DNA from: Pseudomonadota bacterium
GTDB taxonomy: Bacteria; Pseudomonadota; Alphaproteobacteria; UBA9219; RGZA01
Assembly: GCA_016195205.1 (NCBI GenBank)
Contig: JACQAB010000112.1
Location: 1 to 6,137 of the forward strand
Reading direction: 5' to 3'
Length of the DNA: 6,137 bases
The notes beneath the pieces were generated by a model. The model was not told where the DNA came from, searched no databases, and worked only from the letters and a program-made list of their open reading frames with translations. This document shows, piece after piece, positions 1 to 5,103 of this stretch. A program made the position numbers and the translations under genes. The number at the start of each line of letters is the position of its first letter. The stretch's first letter is position 1.

Positions 1-788
1 ATTATTATGAAATACCTGTAAGCGCTCCCATTGAAGAACTGGACAAATGGTCTGATGAACGTGAGAAACAGATCGAAACTATTCAATCTGATGCTAAAGG
101 CCCAATCGCAAAGTTTCTTGCTCCACGAGCGCTCATTGATCTTTGTCATCGAGCAAAAATTCAGGACGGCGATGCCGTGTTCTTTGTCTGCGACAAGGCG
201 TTGAACGCCGCGAAAATGGCCGGCGCGGCGCGCACCAAAATCGCGCAGGAACTGAATCTGATCGGAAAGGATGAATTCAAGCTGTGCTGGATCACCGATT
301 TTCCGATGTACGAATATGACGAAGAGCGGAAGAAAATTGATTTCAGCCACAACCCCTTCTCGATGCCGCAGGGCGGGCTGAAGGCGCTGAACGAAATGGA
401 CCCGCTGGAGATCAAGGCGTTTCAATACGACATCGTCTGCAACGGGGTGGAGCTTTCCTCCGGCGCGATCCGTAACCACCTGCCCGAAGTGATGTATAAG
501 GCGTTCGAAATCGCCGGGCACAGCCGCGAGGATCTGGAAAACCGCTTTGGCGGCATGTTGTCGGCCATGAAGCTGGGCGCGCCGCCGCATGGCGGCTCGG
601 CCCCCGGCATTGACCGCATCGTGATGCTGCTGGCGGATGAGCCCAACATTCGCGAAGTCATCACCTTCCCGCTGAATCAGCGCGCCGAAGACCTGATGAT
701 GCAGGCCCCTAACACCGTGGAAGCCCACCGGCTGAAAGAACTGCATATCAAGCTGGATGTGCCGGTGAAGAAGACGGTTGTTTCCTAG
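1..788 (+). CDS. aspS: Aspartyl-tRNA synthetase, C-terminal part (5' end outside window)
   Basis: Class II aminoacyl-tRNA synthetase that charges tRNA(Asp), or tRNA(Asp) and tRNA(Asn) in non-discriminating forms, with aspartate in the cytoplasm. The frame is open from base 3 to the TAG at 786-788, giving 261 residues, a little under half of a roughly 590-aa bacterial AspRS; anticodon-binding domain and motifs 1-2 lie upstream. The visible part begins in the GAD insertion domain (GPIAKFL block near 98-118). It returns to the catalytic core at WITDFPMYEYDEE (about 291-330) and SHNPFSMPQGG, then NGVELSSGAIRNH. Motif 3 is seen as APGIDRIVML, with GIDR at 606-617. The tail ADEPNIREVITFP is typical of the family. 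These blocks match the alphaproteobacterial form. Base composition changes sharply near 150-180: codons before are AT-rich, after strongly GC-rich, with no break in the reading frame. A start at GTG 177 would cut the GAD domain and is not real. Confidence 0.97.
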   Translation, partial: YYEIPVSAPIEELDKWSDEREKQIETIQSDAKGPIAKFLAPRALIDLCHRAKIQDGDAVFFVCDKALNAAKMAGAARTKIAQELNLIGKDEFKLCWITDFPMYEYDEERKKIDFSHNPFSMPQGGLKALNEMDPLEIKAFQYDIVCNGVELSSGAIRNHLPEVMYKAFEIAGHSREDLENRFGGMLSAMKLGAPPHGGSAPGIDRIVMLLADEPNIREVITFPLNQRAEDLMMQAPNTVEAHRLKELHIKLDVPVKKTVVS

Positions 789-831
789 TTTACAAGAATA
801 TTCCTTAGGGGGTAGTCTCAAACTTCATACT

Positions 832-837
832 AAGGAG
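832..837 (+). promoter_or_regulatory. Shine-Dalgarno deciding the start of the 230-aa gene
   Basis: AAGGAG lies six bases before the ATG at 844. It favours that ATG over the in-frame TTG at 778, which sits inside the end of aspS and has no such motif. Confidence 0.8.
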
Positions 838-843
838 AAATTG

Positions 844-1536
844 ATGGCTACCTTTCTTAAATCCATTGACAAAGAAGCAGCGCAGATCACCCGCACCCGT
901 TTGCGGCATGCCGGAAGCGGCCTTGAGCTTGTCGACGGCGAAAAACCAGTTGCGCCTTTCACCTACGGCCTTGATCTCAGAAAGATTGAGGAAGGCGTCG
1001 GCAGTGAAATTGAAGCCTATAAAAAAGGCGGGGACCGGGGCGTTGCCCTCGCCTTCTATAAAAAAGCTTTAACCAGCCTTTCCTCATCCTATCCCAAGCG
1101 TATTGCCCATCTGAGCAATACGGTCATTAGAGTGAGCGGTGCGGGCGGAGCTGTCTTTGGCGCCGGCACCGCTTATTCCATAGGCGGGATTGCGTTTGGC
1201 GGGGCGACTTTAGTCACTGTGGGCGTGGCAGGCGTTGTTGGAGCCTTCGCCGTTGCAGCAAGCATGCTTTGCTACCGGGCGGTTCTTCAATGGAATGCTA
1301 AAAAAGTAGAGGCTCATGCAGAAGATGTAACAAAGCTGCTTGACCTGGCCGCGGCTTACGGCACCGGCACTCAGATTCTTGGCGAATTAAAAAATTTAAA
1401 AACCAACTGGATTGTCAGAAGCAAGGCACAATCTTACCGATACCTTCTTCAATCAAGAATAAAGCAGATATTCTCGCCACAGCTTGGCGTGACCCGGGCA
1501 ACCATGCAGATCTTACCCGGCCTGCAACCGGCCTAG
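844..1536 (+). CDS. Unrecognised 230-aa protein with glycine-rich membrane hairpin
   Basis: I do not recognise the family. The 230-residue protein has three visible parts. Residues 1-92 are soluble and mixed-charge, with basic stretches (ITRTRLRH near 15-22, YPKRIAH near 83-89). Residues about 95-147 are a long hydrophobic stretch very rich in Gly and Ala (GAGGAVFGAGTA, GGIAFGG, GVAGVVGAFAVAAS), long enough for two tightly packed transmembrane helices with glycine-zipper spacing. Residues 150-230 are a basic, helical tail (AKKVEAHAEDVTKLLDLAA, then KNLKTNW, QSRIKQ). There is no signal peptide. The start is set by AAGGAG six bases before ATG 844. It lies 55 bases after aspS in the same direction, so it may be cotranscribed, and no clear terminator separates them. 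Its TAG directly abuts the stop of the minus-strand gene. Composition is mixed and more AT-rich than aspS, with runs such as AAAAAATTTAAAAA near 1388, so recent acquisition is plausible. Similar hydrophobic hairpins occur in membrane-inserting toxins and effectors, but nothing here proves that role. Confidence 0.75.
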   Translation: MATFLKSIDKEAAQITRTRLRHAGSGLELVDGEKPVAPFTYGLDLRKIEEGVGSEIEAYKKGGDRGVALAFYKKALTSLSSSYPKRIAHLSNTVIRVSGAGGAVFGAGTAYSIGGIAFGGATLVTVGVAGVVGAFAVAASMLCYRAVLQWNAKKVEAHAEDVTKLLDLAAAYGTGTQILGELKNLKTNWIVRSKAQSYRYLLQSRIKQIFSPQLGVTRATMQILPGLQPA

Positions 1537-1893
1537 CTAAAATTCCTTCACCATAAACTTCTTCGACTTGAAGAACGTTGTGGTGGCCTGCGTGGCTTTT
1601 TTGGCGCTGAAGCTTTTGCAGGTGTAAATCACCGCCGAGAAGAACTTGCGGTTCGACCATACATACAGCGCAATGCCGGAATCGATCAGCGGAATAAAGG
1701 CGTCATAGCCCTGGTTTTCTTTCTTCCCTTCGCCGCCCGGCGAAAAGATAATGGGCTTGCCATAGGCCTTCAGCTTCAGCACCCGCAGAATATGCGTGAA
1801 ATAGCGCTGCACCGTTGTGCGGCTGACCTTGATTTCAAAATACCCCTCCACCAGCAAGCGCTGGCGGCGCACCTCCTTGGCGAAACGAGCCAT
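1537..1893 (-). CDS. SpeD-like (S-adenosylmethionine decarboxylase fold) protein
   Basis: 118-residue protein that I read as a member of the AdoMet decarboxylase/SpeD superfamily, by pattern rather than by search. Genuine SpeD cleaves itself to form a pyruvoyl cofactor and makes decarboxylated AdoMet for spermidine synthesis. Here the segment from D71 to C92 (DSGIALYVW, then YTC) aligns without gaps with the Thermotoga-type block ESHLTIHTW...FTC. S72 falls on the pyruvoyl-forming Ser63 and C92 on the catalytic Cys83, with the same 20-residue separation. The processing histidine (His68) is replaced by Y77 and the Glu before the serine by D71. The tail TFFKSKKF resembles the family's LKKALKAKR-type ending. 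An earlier block, GYDAFIPLIDSG (62-73), precedes the serine, with GKPIIFSPGGEGK (45-57) before it. The length fits bacterial class 1B SpeD (about 120-130). Start ATG 1893-1891 has AAGGAG four bases upstream. The gene is divergent from the antiporter with only 13 bases between start codons. It may have another decarboxylase activity or be non-catalytic. Confidence 0.7.
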   Translation of the reverse strand: MARFAKEVRRQRLLVEGYFEIKVSRTTVQRYFTHILRVLKLKAYGKPIIFSPGGEGKKENQGYDAFIPLIDSGIALYVWSNRKFFSAVIYTCKSFSAKKATQATTTFFKSKKFMVKEF

Positions 1894-1897
1894 ATCG

Positions 1898-1903
1898 CTC
1901 CTT
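1898..1903 (-). promoter_or_regulatory. Shine-Dalgarno of the SpeD-like gene
   Basis: On the minus strand the sequence reads AAGGAG, then four bases, then ATG. The spacing is a little short but the motif is strong and fixes this start. It lies in the 13-base gap facing the antiporter start, so any regulator or transcript here affects both genes. Confidence 0.7.
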
Positions 1904-1906
1904 TAG

Positions 1907-1964
1907 ATGGTTCCGGCTAATTTTTTCGGTCGCCGGCATTATCGGCGCGTGCCTGCTTGGCCTT
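1907..1964 (+). other. Out-of-frame 5' end of the antiporter gene, shifted at a T6 run
   Basis: The antiporter frame reads FSVAGIIGACLLGLV immediately before the GTG at 1965. That completes the first transmembrane helix expected in the YbaL/KefB family, so this stretch belongs to the gene. Upstream in that frame there is no ATG, GTG or TTG before the stop at 1830-1832. An ATG at 1907 opens a neighbouring frame (MVPANFF) that crosses into the antiporter frame exactly at the T run 1921-1926. With five instead of six T residues, the gene would begin MVPANFSVAGIIG, which is the right length and character. Either the base is a sequencing or assembly error, or a real frameshift or slippage site, or the gene starts at a rare codon (ATT 1920, ATT 1938, CTG 1953). 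Confidence 0.65.
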
Positions 1965-3095
1965 GTGGCCAAACGGCTGAAACTGCCCAGCATTCTGGGC
2001 TACCTGGCGGCGGGAATATTGATCGGCCCGCACACCCCGGGCATGACAGCCAACCTGGAAATCGCCACGGAATTTTCTGAAATCGGCGTGATCCTGCTGA
2101 TGTTCAGCGTGGGCATGCATTTTTCGCTGAAAGACCTGCTTAGCGTGCGCCGCGTCGCCATCCCCGGCGCCATTCTTCAGATGCTGTTTGGCATTGCGCT
2201 AGGCACGGGCCTGGCCCAGATGGCCGGCTTTTCCCTGGCCGAAGGGATTGCCTTCGGTTTTGCCCTGTCGGTCGCCAGCACCATTGTGGCCATGCGCAGC
2301 CTGGAACAGCGAAAACTGCTGGATACCCATGTGGGCAAAATCACGGTGGGATGGCTGATTGTGGAAGACATCATGACCGTGATCGTCATCGTGATGATGC
2401 CGGTGTTAGCCGCCCTTCTGGCCAGCGGCCAGGAAGCGAACCTTGGCGACATCGCCTATAAATTCAGCATCGCCCTGGTAAAAATTGCGGCTTTTGCCAC
2501 GATGATGATCGTGATCGGGCGGCGGCTTCTGCCCTGGCTGCTGGTGACCATCGCCAAAACCAGGTCGCGCGAGTTGATGTCTTTGGGGGTGGTGGCCATT
2601 GCGCTGGGCTTTGCCTATATGGCCTATACCCTGTTCGGAACGTCTTTCGCGCTGGGCGCTTTCCTTACCGGCTTTGTGCTGAATGAAAGCGAGATCGGCC
2701 ATAAATCGGCCGAACAATCGGTGCCCCTGCGCGACACCTTCTCGGTGCTATTTTTCGTGTCGGTCGGCATGCTGTTTGATCCTTCGGTGCTTGTTAAAAA
2801 CCCGGTCCAGGTACTGATGGCGCTAAGCGTGGTGGCCGTGGGTATTTCACTGGCCACGTTCGTTATCATGCGGTTTTTCCGGCAGTCGCTACGCAACAGC
2901 GTGTTGGTGGCCGTGAGCCTGGCGCAGATTGGCGAATTCTCGTTCATCACCGCCGGCATGGCGCGGCAGCTGGGCATGCTGTCGCCGCATCTGTATGATG
3001 TGATATTGGCGGCGGCGCTGCTGTCAATCGGGCTGAACCCGTTCCTGTTCCGCTTTATGGAGCGGTGGGCGCCCGAAACGGTAAAAAGAGTTTAG
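1965..3095 (+). CDS. YbaL/KefB-type CPA2 monovalent cation:proton antiporter lacking the RCK domain
   Basis: Inner-membrane antiporter of the CPA2 family (Na+/H+ exchanger fold), exchanging K+ or Na+ for protons for pH and cation balance. The open frame gives 376 residues from GTG 1965, but the real protein is probably about 18-19 residues longer (see the T6 entry). Visible family blocks, numbered from GTG: LPSILGYLAAGILIGPHTPG (7-26), ELGVILLMFSVG-like block (39-50), FSLKDLLSVR, FALSVASTIVAMRSLE (98-114), GWLIVEDI with E134/D135 at the ion-binding site, SRELMSLGVVAIALG (201-215), FALGAFLTGFVLNESE (228-243), RDTFSVLFFVSVGMLFDP (256-273) and SLAQIGEFSFI (318-328). These closely match E. coli YbaL. 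The hydrophobic profile fits about 12 helices. After LNPFLFRFMERW the protein stops, whereas YbaL continues with a roughly 150-residue cytosolic nucleotide-binding RCK/TrkA-N domain. No remnant of that domain follows, because the next sequence is the convergent cyclase gene, whose stop overlaps this one. Substrate cation cannot be read from sequence. Confidence 0.9.
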   Translation: MAKRLKLPSILGYLAAGILIGPHTPGMTANLEIATEFSEIGVILLMFSVGMHFSLKDLLSVRRVAIPGAILQMLFGIALGTGLAQMAGFSLAEGIAFGFALSVASTIVAMRSLEQRKLLDTHVGKITVGWLIVEDIMTVIVIVMMPVLAALLASGQEANLGDIAYKFSIALVKIAAFATMMIVIGRRLLPWLLVTIAKTRSRELMSLGVVAIALGFAYMAYTLFGTSFALGAFLTGFVLNESEIGHKSAEQSVPLRDTFSVLFFVSVGMLFDPSVLVKNPVQVLMALSVVAVGISLATFVIMRFFRQSLRNSVLVAVSLAQIGEFSFITAGMARQLGMLSPHLYDVILAAALLSIGLNPFLFRFMERWAPETVKRV

Positions 3096-3784
3096 TTCTT
3101 CTGGCCGAAAGTCTTCTGCCGCTTCTTTTTATCGGCATAAAGCTTCAAATCGGCCGAGACCATCACCGCTTCGGCAATATCGCGCCCGGTAAAGCAGGAC
3201 ACGCCCATGCTTGCGGAAAAGGGCAGGCTGCGGTCGCGCCAGCTCATGCTTTTGGAATTCAGGTTTTTGGCCACCGTCATGGCGCGGGCCATGCCGGGCT
3301 TGGGCGCGGCACGGGTAAGGATCACGGCGAACTCATCACCACTCAGGCGGGCGACGATGTCGGAAGGCCGCACTTCAGCCGCCAGCGCCGCGCCGAATGC
3401 CGCAAGATAAGCATCCCCCGCCGCATGGCCATAGGTATCATTCACGGATTTGAAACGATCGAGGTCGAACATCAGCACCAGGCCATAAGCGCCGGGGTCA
3501 CGCTTGGCAGAAGCTAGCTCACGCTGCAGAGCGGCCATAAAGCCGCGGCGGTTCACCAGGCTGGTGACTTCATCGGCCATGGCCAGATTTTCAAGATAGG
3601 CAATGCGACGGCGCTGGGCGTCGATCAGCTTCTGCGCCTGATCCAGCACCGACGCGGCAGAGTCCACATCGCCAATTTTGGCGCGGGCAATGGCTTCATC
3701 TAATGTGCTTTCGCCCGCCGAAGAAATTGTGGCGAGAGATTCACTCTTGACTTGTGCGCCAATTGAACCTGAATAACGGGACAT
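3092..3784 (-). CDS. Soluble diguanylate cyclase (SGDEF variant) with RxxD inhibitory site
   Basis: A 230-residue GGDEF-domain protein expected to make cyclic di-GMP from two GTP in the cytoplasm. Residues 1-25 form a Ser-rich, low-order tail. Residues 27-68 (TLDEAIARAKIGDVDSAA, then a heptad-like helix ending RRRIAYLENLA) look like a helical linker that could dimerise the enzyme. The GGDEF domain follows: DEVTSLVNRRGF (71-82), metal-binding D107 in MFDLDRFKSVNDTYGH (105-120) and the signature SGDEF (148-152), with Ser in the first position. RPSD at 139-142, five residues before the signature, fits the RxxD product-inhibition site. The domain ends SASMGVSCF then ADLKLYADKKKRQ. No sensory domain, signal peptide or membrane span is visible, so control must come through the N-terminal helix or expression. 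ATG 3784-3782 has AAGGAG five bases upstream. Its TAA overlaps the antiporter stop by four bases. The first-position Ser makes reduced or altered activity possible, but D150, E151 and the I-site argue that it is catalytic. Confidence 0.95.
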   Translation of the reverse strand: MSRYSGSIGAQVKSESLATISSAGESTLDEAIARAKIGDVDSAASVLDQAQKLIDAQRRRIAYLENLAMADEVTSLVNRRGFMAALQRELASAKRDPGAYGLVLMFDLDRFKSVNDTYGHAAGDAYLAAFGAALAAEVRPSDIVARLSGDEFAVILTRAAPKPGMARAMTVAKNLNSKSMSWRDRSLPFSASMGVSCFTGRDIAEAVMVSADLKLYADKKKRQKTFGQKN

Positions 3785-3789
3785 GGAAA

Positions 3790-3795
3790 CTCCTT
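3790..3795 (-). promoter_or_regulatory. Shine-Dalgarno of the diguanylate cyclase gene
   Basis: The minus strand reads AAGGAG, then TTTCC, then the ATG at 3784. Motif and five-base spacing are near ideal and fix the start. Confidence 0.8.
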
Positions 3796-3821
3796 TTCCG
3801 GATACACACCCGGCAAGGAAA

Positions 3822-3853
3822 ACTGCAAAACCCGTGCCAGCAGTAAGGTTTTG
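3822..3853. repeat. Interleaved inverted repeats, pseudoknot-like order
   Basis: ACTGC (3822-3826) is complementary to GCAGT (3840-3844), and CAAAACC (3826-3832) to GGTTTTG (3847-3853). The arms interleave (1, 2, 1', 2'), so in RNA they are either alternative hairpins or an H-type pseudoknot. On the minus strand this would lie in the leader of the cyclase mRNA, about 38-70 bases before its start codon. I recognise no known riboswitch, including no c-di-GMP aptamer consensus. Confidence 0.45.
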
Positions 3854-3894
3854 ATTCTACTTCGGGAATCCGGCCCACCCCGGTTTGCACCGCA

Positions 3895-3918
3895 AAAACC
3901 CCGAAAAAGAAGGGTTTT
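3895..3918. repeat. Seven-base inverted repeat, possible weak terminator or leader hairpin
   Basis: AAAACCC (3895-3901) and GGGTTTT (3912-3918) flank a ten-base loop. On the minus strand the second arm continues into TTTTT, as in a weak intrinsic terminator or attenuator read towards the cyclase gene. The overlapping GGTTTGC (3882-3888) can instead pair with GCAAAAACC (3892-3900) through a two-base bulge. The stems are AT-rich, so function is uncertain. Confidence 0.35.
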
Positions 3919-3995
3919 AGGGGAAAAAATTGCCGCCTGATTTATACCTCAAATCACGGAAATAATTGGGTTTTCGGCATCTCGTCAAACCTTGC

Positions 3996-4014
3996 TTAAC
4001 CGTTTTCTGGTTAA
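3996..4014. promoter_or_regulatory. TTAACC-N7-GGTTAA dyad, possible operator of the EipB-like gene
   Basis: A perfect six-base inverted repeat with a seven-base centre, ending 22 bases before the TTG start and overlapping the expected promoter zone. The symmetry suggests a dimeric regulator. The two TTAA tetramers are 11 bases apart, so it is not the TTAA-N7-TTAA box of CtrA. The regulator is unknown. Confidence 0.4.
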
Positions 4015-4022
4015 ATAGAGAC

Positions 4023-4028
4023 AGGAGG
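4023..4028 (+). promoter_or_regulatory. Consensus Shine-Dalgarno supporting a TTG start
   Basis: AGGAGG lies eight bases before TTG 4037. No ATG or GTG is suitably placed, and TTG gives a complete signal peptide, so the unusual start codon is well supported. Confidence 0.8.
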
Positions 4029-4036
4029 AAATTGCT

Positions 4037-4981
4037 TTGAATAGAGGGTTTGGGAAAGTTATCCAAAGTTTTACCATAGCTGGATTGATCGGGCTCGCCG
4101 GCCTTGCCTTTGCCGCACCCACAGACATCGACACCACCAAGGCCAGCCTGCCCTCCACCGATATTGCCAAACCCATCGCCGCGCCCGAAGCCCTTGCGCC
4201 GCACCGCGCGCTTTACAACGTAAAGCTGGGCGCCTCGCGCAATGGCGGGCACGTCAGCGGCATCACCGGCAAAATGTTTTTCTCCATCGCCGACGACTGC
4301 CATGACTGGAACATCGAACAGAAGATGCAGGTGCGCTTCTATTACAGCGAAGGCGAAGTCAGCGACAATCTCAGCGATCTGATCAGCCGCGAAGCCAAAG
4401 ACGGCTCCAGCTATTATTTCTACTCGCGCCGCAAAAGCGACAAGGACGCCGCCGAGGTACTGCGCGGCGAAGCCACCCTAACGCCCGACGCCAACGGCGC
4501 GGGAATTGGCAAGGCCGTTTATAAGGGCGAAAAGGAAAAACAAATTTCCTTTAACGTCAGCACGCTGTTCCCGGTGCATCACACCATGGAACTGCTGAAA
4601 CAGGCGCGCGCCGGCAAAAAGTTCTTCTCCACCGATGTGTTCGATGGCGCCGACGACGCCGGCTATAACCAGATCAGCGCCTTCATCGGCGAATCCGTAA
4701 AAGGCGACAGCGGCAAGGCCACCAAGGCCAAATCCGAAGGCAAAGACGCCGCCACCGATGCCCTCACCGCCCGCCAGGGCTGGCCGATCCGCATGGCCTT
4801 CTTCGCCCCGGATAACGAGCGCGGCTCGCCCGATTATGAAATGGACATGCTGCTGCTGGATAACGGCGTGATTAAAAGCATGCGCGTGGATTACGGGGAT
4901 TTCTCGATGAGCGCCGAACTGGTGAAGGCCGAACCCCTCCCGGTGGCGAAATGTGCGGCCCCACCCCTGCCGCCTTCGTGA
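4037..4981 (+). CDS. Periplasmic DUF1849 / EipB-like envelope integrity protein
   Basis: A 314-residue exported protein of the DUF1849 family, whose Brucella member EipB is a periplasmic beta-spiral protein needed for cell envelope integrity. Residues 1-26 form a signal peptide: basic start MNRGFGK, hydrophobic IAGLIGLAGLAFA, likely cleavage at AFA/APT. Family features follow: LAPHRALYNVKL (53-64), ITGKMFFSIADDCHDW (76-91), LFPVHHTMELLKQARAGKKFF (177-197), VFDGADDAGY (201-210) and a C-terminal beta-rich stretch FFAPDNERGSPDYEMDMLLLDNGVIKSMRVDYG (255-287). The mature part has only two cysteines, C88 and C306. They sit near the two ends of the domain, as expected for the disulfide described in EipB. 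A lysine/alanine-rich, low-complexity insert (about 222-247, GDSGKATKAKSEGKDAATD) interrupts the C-terminal half and looks like a flexible loop. Start is TTG with AGGAGG eight bases upstream. The gene stands alone on its strand, divergent from the cyclase. Exact function here is inferred from family only. Confidence 0.88.
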   Translation: MNRGFGKVIQSFTIAGLIGLAGLAFAAPTDIDTTKASLPSTDIAKPIAAPEALAPHRALYNVKLGASRNGGHVSGITGKMFFSIADDCHDWNIEQKMQVRFYYSEGEVSDNLSDLISREAKDGSSYYFYSRRKSDKDAAEVLRGEATLTPDANGAGIGKAVYKGEKEKQISFNVSTLFPVHHTMELLKQARAGKKFFSTDVFDGADDAGYNQISAFIGESVKGDSGKATKAKSEGKDAATDALTARQGWPIRMAFFAPDNERGSPDYEMDMLLLDNGVIKSMRVDYGDFSMSAELVKAEPLPVAKCAAPPLPPS

Positions 4982-4998
4982 GCGGCGTTAAGCTAATT
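4969..4998 (+). terminator. Possible weak terminator of the EipB-like gene
   Basis: GCCGC (4969-4973) pairs with GCGGC (4982-4986) around an eight-base loop containing the stop codon, followed by a poor T-rich tail (TTAAGCTAATTTT). The stem is short and the tail interrupted, so it is a weak candidate. Confidence 0.3.
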
Positions 4999-5103
4999 TT
5001 CTGAAAACAAAATCAAGCATTTCAGCGCGGAATTAACCCGTGAAAGTATTAAGGCGTTGAAAATTTGAGAGATATGCCCTACATTGCACACTGGGGGAAG
5101 AAC

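Larger units (their letters stand above)
3785..4036. other. Divergent intergenic region with clustered inverted repeats
   Basis: 252 bases without a gene between the starts of the cyclase (minus) and the EipB-like gene (plus). It must hold both promoters; I see no convincing -35/-10 pair for either. Its cyclase-proximal half holds several perfect inverted repeats listed separately (3822-3853, 3882-3900, 3895-3918), and its EipB-proximal end holds a TTAACC/GGTTAA dyad. A weak sequence resembling a promoter (CTTGCT at 3991-3996 and AATAGA at 4014-4019) precedes the EipB-like gene. Confidence 0.6.

Noticed and set aside
778..843. Extending the 230-aa protein upstream to the in-frame TTG at 778
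   Set aside because: It would overlap aspS, lacks a Shine-Dalgarno, and ATG 844 has a strong AAGGAG at good spacing.
789..843. Promoter for the 230-aa gene (TTTACA at 789-794)
   Set aside because: No acceptable -10 element at normal spacing; read-through from aspS is as likely.
1520..1550. Bidirectional terminator at the 1536/1537 gene junction
   Set aside because: Only a four-base CCGG pairing with no proper T tract is present; CCGGCC repeats are too short to count.
2177..2977. Several minus-strand open frames inside the antiporter gene
   Set aside because: They are shadows of a clearly conserved plus-strand gene; their translations are Arg/Ser/Pro-rich without recognisable domains.
3065..3517. 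Plus-strand open frame of about 150 codons opposite the cyclase
   Set aside because: It is antisense to the conserved GGDEF domain; the translation is His/Gly-rich noise with no ribosome site.
3996..4014. CtrA binding site before the EipB-like gene
   Set aside because: The TTAA tetramers are 11 bases apart rather than 7, so the consensus is not met.
3917..4303. Minus-strand open frame across the EipB-like start
   Set aside because: It overlaps the signal peptide coding region of a supported gene and has no recognisable family; an antisense gene cannot be supported.
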